This document shows positions 39,160-50,791 of a DNA stretch of 64,000 nucleotides, piece by piece (positions within the stretch are counted from its first letter, which is position 1; the number at the start of each line of letters is the position of its first letter). Position numbers and translations under genes: made by a program. Below the pieces are notes generated by a model. The model saw nothing but the letters and a program-made list of their open reading frames with translations, had not been told where the DNA came from and made no database searches. This DNA comes from Clavelina lepadiformis (lineage: Eukaryota; Chordata; Ascidiacea; Aplousobranchia; Clavelinidae), in assembly GCF_947623445.1 (NCBI RefSeq), contig NC_135248.1, positions 14,703,820 through 14,767,819 on the forward strand. Reading direction: 5' to 3'.

Positions 39160-41310
39160 CTTGCGGCAGAAATAAAAATATTTTATTGATAATTTTGAAA
39201 CTGATATCCTGATCATAACGACATATATAATGATGCGTTAGATAATGACATAGTCGTATTGTTGAAAGCTAGTAAATTTGGTAACTCAAAGTTTGTTTCA
39301 TCTTTAATTTGTTGTAGACAACTTATATCAAAAATAAAATTTGATTTTACTTGAATATGTTGAACAAAATCTGTCTTTTACGTTGTTAAACTTTCATAAT
39401 ATATCAGTTTTGACTTAAGAAAAGTTTTAATGATTTTTAGTGAAAATTGCGACAAGTTAACCTGCTTTGATCAACACGACTGCACTTGTCGCTATTTATT
39501 TTCGTCTACGCTCATTAGTTTAAATAATTTTCCAATCCTGTCAATCAGTTTAGGTTTCAAGGTAGCGCCTTCTAGAATTTATACTTTTCCTAATAAGCCT
39601 ACTAGTTTGTTAGCAACCATAAAAACATGTTAAACAGATATATTTCACTCTCTTAAGCGTTAACCCTATTTACACTAGGTGTGGTTTCTCCTGCACACAG
39701 TCATAACAAAACGTGGCGTACAGGTGCATTGTTTGCAGTAGAAACTTCAAATTTGGTAACTTTTCTTAACAAATGTCCGGCCAATTGGCCATGTTTGTTT
39801 TATAAAGTTGGATTTTGTAATTTTTGAGATATTGTCATATTTTCATACTTTTGCTCTCTTTTTATCTACTACGCATTAAAGCGTATCGTTTTCGTTTACT
39901 CATTCACGCTTAACTAACTCGATTAACTATTCTCTTGTGTTTTCTTCTCGCTGTCAGCTGGTTTTTCGCACAGCGGGGGCGAGACGTAACAAGAAAAATC
40001 TCTAGAAATGTATCATTTGTACAAATACCTACTTTACACTAAATTCACTTTCTTTAGTTTTACAACTATGCTGTAACTGGAAGCCAGATGTTTAGCCGAT
40101 CCGTTTACAACGTATAGTTTTCGAGTAATTAACGATTGACAGTTTGTCGGCCACACCTAGTTAAGATAGTAATGTCACAAGCCCGGTTTGGATGGGGTTA
40201 ACATTTACTCATTATGATATAACAGAACACGTCATAATTTCAGTCAAGGTCGTTCATTTTGTGCATCATCAAACAATTCACCCTGAATAAACAAAAACCA
40301 ATGAGCAAGAAATTGTTATCAGGTACTCGAGCATGGCACTAAAAGTGAGATAACTGATATTACTCACAACATTCTGTGAAATATCAAATGATTATCGCAC
40401 TTTGACCTCAGACTTCGTCATAGACCAAACGCAGCTGCTGTGTCATTATAGCGTAAGATGTAAGATGTATGTTAAATTTGAAAACCTTTCTATTGACTTT
40501 TATTTAATTAAGTTCGGATACTTTCTGCTTCTAACATTGAATCATAATTAATCATTGTGAATCGACATAGAAATTACCTCGAACAATCACTACCAGGCAA
40601 ACTCCTCTGATGAAATTATAAAAAAGTTACGTCACAACTTACCTGGTCCATTTTGAAATCGAGTTATCTCAAAAGATTCAAAGAGAATGTTTAGTAAAAC
40701 TTAAACTTGCTATAACGTTTCAGTTAACAACGATTGATGCTCTCACAATGCTGAATACTTTGTTATGTGCGTTGCACGATTTTATTCGAAATCAATTTTA
40801 TTCGTCAGTAAGTGTTGGTCAATAATTACGCGATAAAACATTCACCAAAGGTCATGATGTCAACAGCGTCGGCTTACTTTACGCAAGAACAACAAATTCC
40901 ATGGAAATGGTAAATTCTGAACTCAAGCATTTGAACAAACATTGTTATCTGGGGCCAGGAGCCAGATGTATCCAGTCGAATTATTAATAAATAACTGTCA
41001 AAGCAGTTGAAAGCAACCGTTGACTTATGTGAACTCTGAGATTAAAAATCGATCTTTGACCAACCTTTATTTATTTGTCCTAGCACAACTTTTATGCACG
41101 GCGGTTTGCAATTGAAACTATCACGTGATAATCGTGCAGCTGAGTCGATGAAATTTGTGGACGTGCACCGGGAAGTGATTTAATTACAAAAATTTAAAAA
41201 CCAAGCTACTGCATAAATATATCGCCTTCAGACATGTTCAGAATGTATAAATTAACGCATTTTTCAAATGAAGCCGTGGACGGAACACATGAACGTCACA
41301 AGGTCACTTG

Positions 41311-41772
41311 TGTAACCAAACTTTCTTTACCAGGAACCTTCCCGCTTTACAGCTAGTCAATTAGCTCTGTCTTCTTTATTCACATATTTAATGGCATATC
41401 TCTTAGGTAAAAACATCCGTCCTTCTGCTATCTCGCCCAAACGTTACTGAAACACCACTCTATACCCGAGCGAAACACCACACCAAAACAAATTCCACGC
41501 AATCATAGAATCAGCGTGGGACGCTACACACAGTACTGATTTGGCCCTCGGGGTAACGTCACAAGAGATCGACTAAAAACGCGTGGACAAATAAATAAGT
41601 AAAATACAGCATCACGTGAGCAAACCTAAAACCTGACAAGCATGCATAAAAAAGACACAACGCGAATAACAATAAGGGCTGACTCACACATTAAACTAGA
41701 TTAAAATATAGGAGTGGTGCGAACAAACGATACAGTGGCTATAAAACGGGTGCATAAAATAATCCCGTGACA
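41311..41772. mobile_element. Probable solo LTR, 462 bp, 4-bp target duplication
   Basis: The insertion starts TGTAACCAAAC and ends CCCGTGACA (TG...CA) and is flanked on both sides by CTTG. The corresponding positions in the K1 and K3 spacers read through without it (GATCACCTTCATAATTTTT), giving an empty site. It contains a TATA-like CTATAAAACGGG near its right end. Element orientation is undetermined and no internal retroelement coding remains, consistent with LTR-LTR recombination. Confidence 0.55.
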
Positions 41773-42478
41773 CTTGCACAATTTTTATGACGTCATAATA
41801 ATTCATTTAATATTCCAGGTCATTTTTTTGACTAAAAACCATAACTACAAGTCTATAATAAATGCACTAAACGCCGTGGAGTTTGATATCGTTTGTTTGA
41901 AATAAGTTGGTTTTCAAGACTGTCTACATTTAGCAGGTTTATTGTTTATAGAACCACAATAGATAGATTACGTGTTTATATTTTTACTTGACAAACTTGT
42001 AAAAGAAAACATGAAATTTGTGTCACAAAGAATTTGTTCTAGTGCTTTTGTACATGTCTCTGCATGTTAATATGTTTACTTTTGACTTTTTGTCGTATTT
42101 TTATCGCGTGGCCTTTTATGTTTGTGTTTGTGTTTTACTGTTTTACTTAAATGTAACAGATTTATCTTATAATGAAGTGTATATTAACTCTACCCCACTG
42201 ATATCATCCAGTTTTCCGTGTATTTTTAGCTTTGATAGGTTTGAACTTTAACCCACGACTCAAACTGTATTGTATGTCACGTGCACATCGTCACTCACCC
42301 ATATCCTCCCCGAGGTGGGAATTCGATTCGCTTTTGTTGAGACGTAATTGCTTTGATCGTTTGCGTGATGCGCGGATCCAAGTCCATTCTGCGTTCATCG
42401 TTCTACATTGAGTGCTCGAGCAAAACTGTTCCTTGCTTGTGAGACTGCGTCGATTATTTATCACGTTACATCCGAGAA

Positions 42479-42660
42479 CATTTTTAAAAACGTTCAAGTA
42501 GTTTCATTGAATTGCTTTGATTTACATTATGGCTTACTATAGTTCAGGGGATACCCAACATTATATTCACATTTTTAAAAACGTTCAAGTAGTTTCGTTG
42601 AATTGCTTTGATTTACATTATGGCTTACTATAGTTCAGGGGATACCCAACATTTATTCAC
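42479..42660. repeat. 92-bp tandem duplication across the hAT left junction
   Basis: About 92 bp of target DNA plus the first 25 or so bases of the hAT element appear twice in tandem, joined near 42,570. Because the duplicate includes element sequence, it arose after the insertion. Confidence 0.75.
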
Positions 42661-43146
42661 ATTATAGACAAACTGAGGCTTTTGAGCCGCATGCGGCTCT
42701 TTAATGAATTAGCATCGATGAATTAGACATGCATTTTCCCGGTCTAGACGAGTTGTTTGATCAGATTATGAAACAATGCGTTCTATCACACGTAGTAACA
42801 ATGGACTCATCGTTAGTAATAATCAAATTACATTCCAAAAAGTACATTATTGTTCAGAAGTGTGCTAACTTGTACACTGTAGTTAAGTAAACTGTCAGAT
42901 TGAAGCTGTACGTCAGGGCTGACCTAGTTTTAAGACTTGGTTACGGTTATAGCAATAAAATTGCAAAAAGAGTTGGTGAAGCCCAGGTGGAGACTCATAG
43001 TATCACGCAGCACTAATGGTAATAAATAGCTACACTTCGTTGTGAATGAATGAATTCGTGTTTTTTATTGTGTTTGTGTTGTGGCTCTTTTAAAACTGGA
43101 ATTTGTTAAATGCGGCTCGAGCATGAAACAGGTCTGGCCACCCCTG
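42636..43146. mobile_element. Non-autonomous hAT-type element, 511 bp, 8-bp target duplication
   Basis: The ends are CAGGGG on the left and CCCCTG on the right, flanked by the exact 8-bp direct repeat CTATAGTT (42,628-42,635 and 43,147-43,154), the hallmark of hAT insertion. The subterminal GAGCCGCATGCGGCTC and, near the right end, TGCGGCTCGAG are typical of hAT families. The K1 and K3 spacers have a single uninterrupted CTATAGTT here. No transposase frame is present, so it would have been mobilised in trans. Confidence 0.8.
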
Positions 43147-45560
43147 CTATAGTTTGTGACTGGGCGTTAGAGCAGAAGATCTGGACCGACAGGAACTTAA
43201 CGTGACCTTTCTATATGTTTCTGACATTTTTCATCACACTTGAACCCATTAAAAAACTCCAACAGGTTTTCAGTGGTTTTACTGGCAACATCATATTACC
43301 CCTAATCATTGACAATTGATTATAATTTACCTCAAAACTCTGAAACCAGGTAATTTCATTTTATGACACCACCAATACATATTTGTCACAATGCACCTTT
43401 CACAATTAAATTATAAATTTCGAAACGTTTTTAAAAAGATTGGTTTCTATATTAGTAAAACTTTATTGCATTTTATCATTTAGAGTTTTAGACCAATGAT
43501 TAATATTGACCTTAAATCGTTGATTAACTTGTTAAAGGACCCGCACATATAAATGCTCATTTGATTTATTCGGGCTTCAGCCTTCACCAAAGAATTAAAT
43601 TAGTGCAATTATAGAGGTTGTGGTAGTTTGGAAGAACAAATATTGAAAGAGAAGTAAAAATTTAAACTGAAGTATTTGAGCAAACATTGGTGTATTGGGC
43701 CAAGACCTAGTAGTCACTACAAGTCTGATGATTGACGTTTGATAACGATGACGTTTAGAGGAACGTTGTGTGAACTTTGAAATGAAATTCGACCTTTGAC
43801 CTTGTATTTTTATAACTGCTCAAGCACAGGTTCTGTGCACGGTGGGACTTTACAAGACTATGAAGTGTAACAATGCACGCTATGAATTACTTCAGAGCGA
43901 TTGTTTAAAGATGGAAATATCTCACTAAAGCAAAGGTCTTCAAAAGAGAATGGATGACGGAAGATGGCGACATATTGAAGTGATACTTTTCGTGAATTCT
44001 GGATAAACTATGGAAAGTAGTAACTTTAATCTTTGTATTGGTTTTCCTGATAATGTAAATTTCGGTCAAGATTATCACTTTTTCTTGTTTCTAAACGATA
44101 ACTGTGAGTATTTTACAGGCAAGACTAAACAAGCCAATTTTAATTTGGAGTTTGATAATTTGGGCTATATGTGAACAAGTTAATATGTGACTCAGTTGGT
44201 TTATGTGGCGACATCAATGTTAACTTGGCTGTTCTCACTTTCATTCTATGTTGAACTGTTCTGGAAGTCCTACGTGGAATACGCAGCATAGACAGAGGTG
44301 AAAGATGGATGGTGCTATGTGTAGGTAAGATGGTGCAAGGATTAATGCAAATGGAAGCTGTTCCTTACAACAATGTGTAACTGGAGAAAGCTTATGGCCC
44401 AGTAATGGTGAACCGCGACACCAACTTAAGTTTCCTTCAAGATTTTTTTTGCTTTTATTCTTTCCACAACAGCAAAACAGCACGAACTAATTACAGGTGA
44501 GTTGTTTATTCAAATAGACACAGCGCTTGATGTAACGGCGAGGAGCAGCCAAGCCGGGATAACACTTACTTGGAAGAGCAATTAAAAAATAAAACAAAAG
44601 ATGTGAAATGCGGAAAGTGGTGAAATAAAAAACGATAAAAATCTAATATATCAAACAGTGTCGGTGGTTAAGGAAACATTTGTTACAAAAACCTACTTTT
44701 CTAAATTTAACCACATTCTTTTGTAACAGCAATATCATTATTATAAACAAATATTTCCCTTAAGAACATCTTGACGACACTAGTACACCAAATACATAAA
44801 TAGTAAATACACAAGCATAAATAAAACGATTATCCACGACATCGTTCGTTGATAGATTCTGTGTCGTTTCAGTTGACCTCTTTCTTCTATGGTTGACATT
44901 CGAGTTAAACGGGTGGAGAGTTATCCACCAATCACCACCTAGTTGTCTGCAAATGTTGCATCTTGGATCATCTGATGACTCCAACATCTTGCAGAATCAA
45001 CTGGTCCTAAGGAATTTATCCTGTAGTAGGAAGCCTTAACAGATAACATATGTGGTGTCTAATACCATCTGAGCACTTTATTTGAACACATTTAAAGTAA
45101 CATTTTTCAATTGATTAAGCTACTAAGCTACTTTGCGTATAAATAATTGCGTCGTTCTGCAACAAATGTGCTCTTGTCTCGCTTCACATTTCGACATTTT
45201 ATGCGAGCAGAAGTTTTATTTTGACTAACTTCTCTGACCTGATGTTGGTTGCGTGAAAGCCGAAACATTTGCCTCATAAAATCAAACGCAGCCAAACTGT
45301 TCAAGCTTTTATGTCTGGGCAGAAACAACAACAGAAGGATAGCGCACATATTTGAACAGTGTCCAACTTTATCCGCCATGGATTAATGTCTTGCCCCAAA
45401 CTCTGTCCATCGTGAAGGTATTCTAGCATAAAAAACTTATTCCTTAATCATCGAAATAGAGAAGAAATGTAAATGACGACACACACACACATACACACTG
45501 GCTTGCTAGAAGTTACGCACAGCTCAACACTTACATAAATTTTGAAAATTTTTTGTTTTT

Positions 45561-46394
45561 GGTTCTCGCTATTTTGGGAAAGTTGAAATACTGAAAAAGT
45601 TGAGCAATGAAACATGGAAAATAACTGAAGCAATCAACCTTTACAAAATATGTGTCTCGGGTGATTGTTTCGTTTTTTCGTCATCATTGACGATCTTATA
45701 ATTCGTTGAAATAAAATGCTCAGGTCCAATCATGTCCTCCATCAATCACTGTGTCCAGCACAACTATCACTGTGTGCAATGCTGGCAATTACCATTATTA
45801 ACCTTATTACTACTCCACAGTATTGGTGATATTTTTGGCATAATTCTGTCTATGGCAAGCTTTCCTTCTTACACCATGTACTGCACCATGCCAACAAACT
45901 TTATCACAGATTTGCGTACTATAGCCTAATGCTCATTTACTTAGAATGCTCTTTTACTGTGATGAATTGAAAACATTATTATTGTCCCAGTTTCTCACTT
46001 GAAAAAAGATATTATTTACAAATTATATTATTGCGTCATATATTATAATCAATCGAACAATCATAAGTTTACTATATAAGTTATATCGATTGCCCAAGAA
46101 GGTGTTGACTAAATGAAATAAACTTCAAAACAAATACAACAAACTACTAAATATTTACAAATACCTGAACACACAAATTGATTTCAAGAATGATTCTACT
46201 TCAATAAACATCCGTTTATGACACAACAGGAAAACAAAATAATAATCTAGCCGTTACATCATGTTCTATTTGTATTGATACAACGTTAAGTATAGTAAGA
46301 CAAAATCAACAACTGACGTAAATATCTTCAAGATTTTGCCCCAAATTGTTATGAGGCAATATTAAGATGTCATTATGCTACACAATGATATGAA
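45561..46394. repeat. 3' flank of K5, diverged
   Basis: Homologous to the other 3' flanks but lacking the hAT-like insertion, which makes it the empty-site reference near 46,260-46,290. No gene supported. Confidence 0.65.
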
Positions 46395-49300
46395 TTAAAG
46401 ATTATTTATTTTCTCCAAACATCGACGAGCTTCGTTTATTCGATCATTTTGTCCAGAATATTTCTTTAACAATTTGATCGCTTCAGAAAGAGCATTTTTA
46501 ACTGAATCAAATTTCTCCAAATTATAGTTGGAAACACCGATGCAATAATACATCTCGCCTTTGACCTGGTTCCGAAGGTATTGATGTTGGCCGATGTCCA
46601 ATGGTAGGATATCCATGGCCTGGTTGGCCAATTGCAGGGATTTGTCATAAAGCTTGATTTTCAGGTAACATTGGCTGGTGTGGTTCAATGTTAAACTTAA
46701 CCATTTGTCCTTGATTTGTTGGTCGACGTTTTTAGATCTTTTTATCTTTTTAATGATCTCCTCACACAGTGGAATGAATCCGCCTGCAATGGTGACAAGA
46801 TGAGATGGGGAGGAAGATGTGAGCTTGCTGGCTTGCTTGGTCATAATGAATGCAAAGTCTCGAAGTCTATAAAGTTCATCATCTGCATCGGGAATGAATT
46901 CACTCAACTTCATCCCACATTTCCTTGCATTCACCAGGTGGCGGTGTTATATCCGTTGCCATGGTTGCGAGATTTTTGCAAAAAGACTTGATGTCAAAAT
47001 CCAGACTGAGAAGAATCATCAAACGTAAGGTTAAGAATTTGTTCATAAAGTTGGGAAATCCTGCTAGGTGCTTTTGTTTTTGTAGGAATTTGCAAACGTC
47101 ATTTCCTTTCGTTTTGGTCATGGTTGGATGGTCTTGGTACAAGTCGCACAAACCTGGAGGAAATTGAAATTTACAACATTATTGATGTCAACGTTTTTAC
47201 CTGAACGTAGTAATTGGTTGATTTTGATTTCAAATTCTGCATGTTTAAGAAAAAGATTGTGGCACAATTTTGGATTGTTACTTAAACTATTGTAAAATAA
47301 CAAAACAAATTGGTATGAATACTGAAACAAATTATCGTCAACAACAAGTAATAACAAGTTAAAAGCCTAGAGCCAAAGCTGATGTAAATAATTTAATTTC
47401 AGATATTTCGAAAAATAAGTGAGAAAATATGAAAGCGAAGAGAACTAACCATGCGCTTGCCTGCTGCTCACTCGAGAAAATATAAAAATGAGGAGAAAAT
47501 TTGCGAATTGAACTAATTGTGAAAAGCTGGTGATAGACGCATGGAAAGGGCTGACATGGTTGTAGCGACCTTAATACGTGATTACTTTTTATCGAATAAT
47601 AACAATGGAAGTAATATGATGTCAATGTTGAGTGTAGGTTGGATTTTGTGAATTTGAATATCTTCCGTCATCTTGAGCCTTCGGTCATTTTTATCCACGA
47701 ATAAGTTTACTGGAGCGTAGAAAGCAATCAATTGTGACGTGTGTTCAATGAAGGGCCCACCACATCATTTATCGCTCCTTTTACGAATTTAACTTTTATT
47801 TTTCACTAGGAAAGTTGTTTTGGTCGTTTATAATGAGTTCAGTTTATATTCGATAAAGTAAAGACAAGGTAAAGGGGACCATGGAACACACAAAATTAAC
47901 AAATCATAACAATAAAGCATTAATTCCATTATGACGTAAGATAGTGAATGTGACGAATTTGAAGTAAACCTTTCGACAAAGTTACTTTGAGTACATTGAT
48001 ATTTTATTGCGGTTGCATTTCGTCATCCGGTCAGAATCGAAAACAAATTTCTAAAATTTGCATCGTGATTGTGACGTCATGTTAACAACATGAATTTTAA
48101 TATATATTTGTGAGTCTATTGTTTAAGAATAAATACGTATTTTCATTGTTTACTGTTAATTGTGGAGTGAATCATTTTCATCCTCATTTCCTCGCTGGTG
48201 TAATCTTCCACTTCCTGCTTTGCCTGAAATGCTTTGATAAAACATGTTTCAGATTCATCAGGCTGGTTGTTGAATTCGTAATAAGCACCTAAAATATGAT
48301 TAATAATGAGAACCTTATCAGCTTCCTGCAATCACATCATTGTCAAATTATTGCATGAACAAGTTGGCTGTTGCGTTTGTAACAATCAACAAACAACAGA
48401 GTTGAATTCGTAATAAAGTTTTAAATAATGAAAAATAACGTGAACACTATCAGCTTGATGTTGCAACAATATCGTCAACTTCATTGTATCAACCTGCATT
48501 GTTGCAGCATAATGAGTAGACTTGAAATTTTCTGCATCCTTCGCCCAGTTTCAATTCCAAGGTGGTTATGGCGAGCTGGAACACTTCGATTGCATTTTTG
48601 TATTTTTGAACTTGACAATGGCATAATCCGATCGACATCCAACAATAAGCTTGCGTCGTTGTGACGAGTTTGTGACGAGACGAGTTGCATCTCGTTGACG
48701 ATATCGATTGAAGAAACTCATTCATGCGTGAAATGATTTCATTGGACGCTGTTTGTGCTCGATCAGAACCACGTGATGTGCTTCGTATAATTTCGTAACT
48801 TTCCCCCGCAAACTTTTTCATAAGTTGAAGTTTTTTACGCGGGTTGATGATTTTTTCTTTCAAGTCGCAGCCACATTTGAGAAGTTGAAGTAATGTCAAG
48901 GATACTTTGTGTTTGCGCAAATCCGAAACCAGATTGATGATGTCACATCCGGTGTTGATTGCGTCATCTTCGGTTATGGAAGTGGATTTCATCGCGGTGG
49001 TCAGCTCTTCACAAATGGCGAGCGCTCGGCCAAAGTTTTCATTTGAAATCATATCACGCATCGATCTGATCTTGCTTTGAATAATCTCATAACCTGCGAT
49101 AAAAAAACAAGTTTCAAATTTTGCTTTGTTTGATTGTCATTAATATTTTTCTCCAAGTTTGCAAGAGATTTTGTTAAAGATTAGAAAAACACTTTTATGA
49201 CGTAATCAAACCTGATTGGTTTTTACTCATTGTGGGCGGATCCGAAACTTTTAACCCAGCTACTCCTTTCATTGCGTCAACTAGTGTTGAACTTGTAGAA

Positions 49301-50791
49301 GCTGCAACATAAGAGACAATAAAGTTGCGTTTGCTTCAAATTTAATATATTTAGGGATGAAATGATTTGTTTTAATTCAAATTTTTTGTTGTGATTTTGA
49401 TTTATTGTCTGGAAAGTTTATTATTATTGCCATGTCTCATCGTGTTTTACTTTCGGAATTGGTTGTCACGCTTTCCAAGGAAGATTTTGTTTTTCTCGAT
49501 ATTTCTGATGAAGATTCTGGAAACATCAGCAAATTAAACTTGGTTGTTTGACAACGATCATTGCGCCACTTGCTAGCATTTACAAGATAACAATTTATAA
49601 CCAACTACACAACTTATCTCACCATCTACTCCTAATACCACGTGACTTATTGGTTTGCTGGCTCCCTCATCAAGTGCGTCATCTGTGATGGTCACGTGTT
49701 CGACTACACTTGCTATATTGAGCATGATGGTAGATGGTTTGATGGTTGCCAGTAGTTGGTGAAGTTGGTCACGTATCTCGATCATCGCTGGTCGTTTCGA
49801 AGGTTCCTTGTCCACACACTTGGTCATGATGCTCTCCAGGAGAGAAATGATCCGAACACCTTGCTCATCCTTATCCCGCTTCAGTCTATCCTTGATGTCG
49901 TTGATTAGTTTTTGTTGAAAGGACACGCCTTGAAACTTCCCAGTCATCCTGAAAAACATTTCATTTCTGATCCCAGGATACTTTCTAACGATCATCATGT
50001 AGAGTATCACTCCAAAGCTGTAGACATCCATGGATGTTGTGAGCCGCTCGCAATTTGGATCCAATCTCTCCGGAGCAGTAAATAGAAGAGTGAACTGGCT
50101 CCCTTCTCCTGTTCTATCCGGTCTCGCTGTCGCTGTCCTGGTGTGATGAGATAAAGCGGCTCCACCGAAGTCTGCCACTTTGCAATGAAGATCCGAGCTA
50201 AGAAGAATGTTCTGGGGCTTCAAGTCTCCATGAGCGATCCTGAGATCCTTGAGCATCTTGTGTAGGTTGGTGATGGCATCAGCCGTCTCGTATGACATCC
50301 GGAGCAAGAGAGAAAGAGGAATAGTTTCTATCTCGTCGTTGAAGATCAAGTCAGAAAGTGATCCGGCTGACATGTGCTCCATGACAACTCCAACCCAATC
50401 CTCCTCATCAATCAATCCTTCGATGCGGATGACGTTTTTGTGAGCAGCCAGCAACATCATTTCAACCTCTTTCAACAATCTAAAACAAAAGAGATTATCT
50501 TTTAACCTAATGTCACACTTTATGACTAATATACGTGCACTATACATTCTTTAAATCATTTTTAACAAAATCTTTAGTAGATGTCGTTTTTTTTGAAATG
50601 TTTTACTCTTTCTTTGCTTTTTTCATTTCATCCAATGATCCCTGCAGATGTTGACATTTTATAGCCAGTCTTCCCAACACTTGGTGGTGTCCCAACCGGA
50701 CAGTTCCAAAGCCTCCCCGGCCCAGTAAGTTTCCTCTGATATTGCACAAGATTTCAGAACCTGCAAATTGTTGGAGTTTCCTTGTTCCAGT
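46395..50791 (-). CDS. K5: kinase-TPR paralogue, C-terminally truncated by a 77-nt deletion
   Basis: Exons: 50791-50607, 50479-49623, 49093-48494, 48288-48154, then 47153-46395. The first visible exon is 185 nt (three codons shorter than in the others), begins TGTRKLQQF after acceptor TTTCAACAG, and has no start codon, so an upstream exon is needed. Kinase motifs are intact. Exon 3 has a six-base in-frame insertion (RCNSSRHK replaces RCDDVK). In the last exon 77 nt are missing near 46,920, between GAATGCAA and ATGTGGGATG. This shifts the frame to a stop at 46,900-46,902, giving 676 codons from the first visible exon and losing the last two TPR motifs. The remainder (46,395 to about 46,920) is otherwise well preserved, suggesting a recent event. 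Either a decaying copy or a functional truncated form. Confidence 0.72.

Larger units (their letters stand above)
39160..45560. repeat. Spacer block A'' upstream of K4, most diverged, with two insertions
   Basis: Homologous to the other two spacers but with many more substitutions and indels. It has only one 876-type unit, broken by a solo LTR (41,311-41,772), and a hAT-type insertion (42,636-43,146) absent from the other spacers. The CA tract is short (45,479-45,500). The DR1-like site is retained at 43,790-43,801. No confident gene. Confidence 0.7.
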
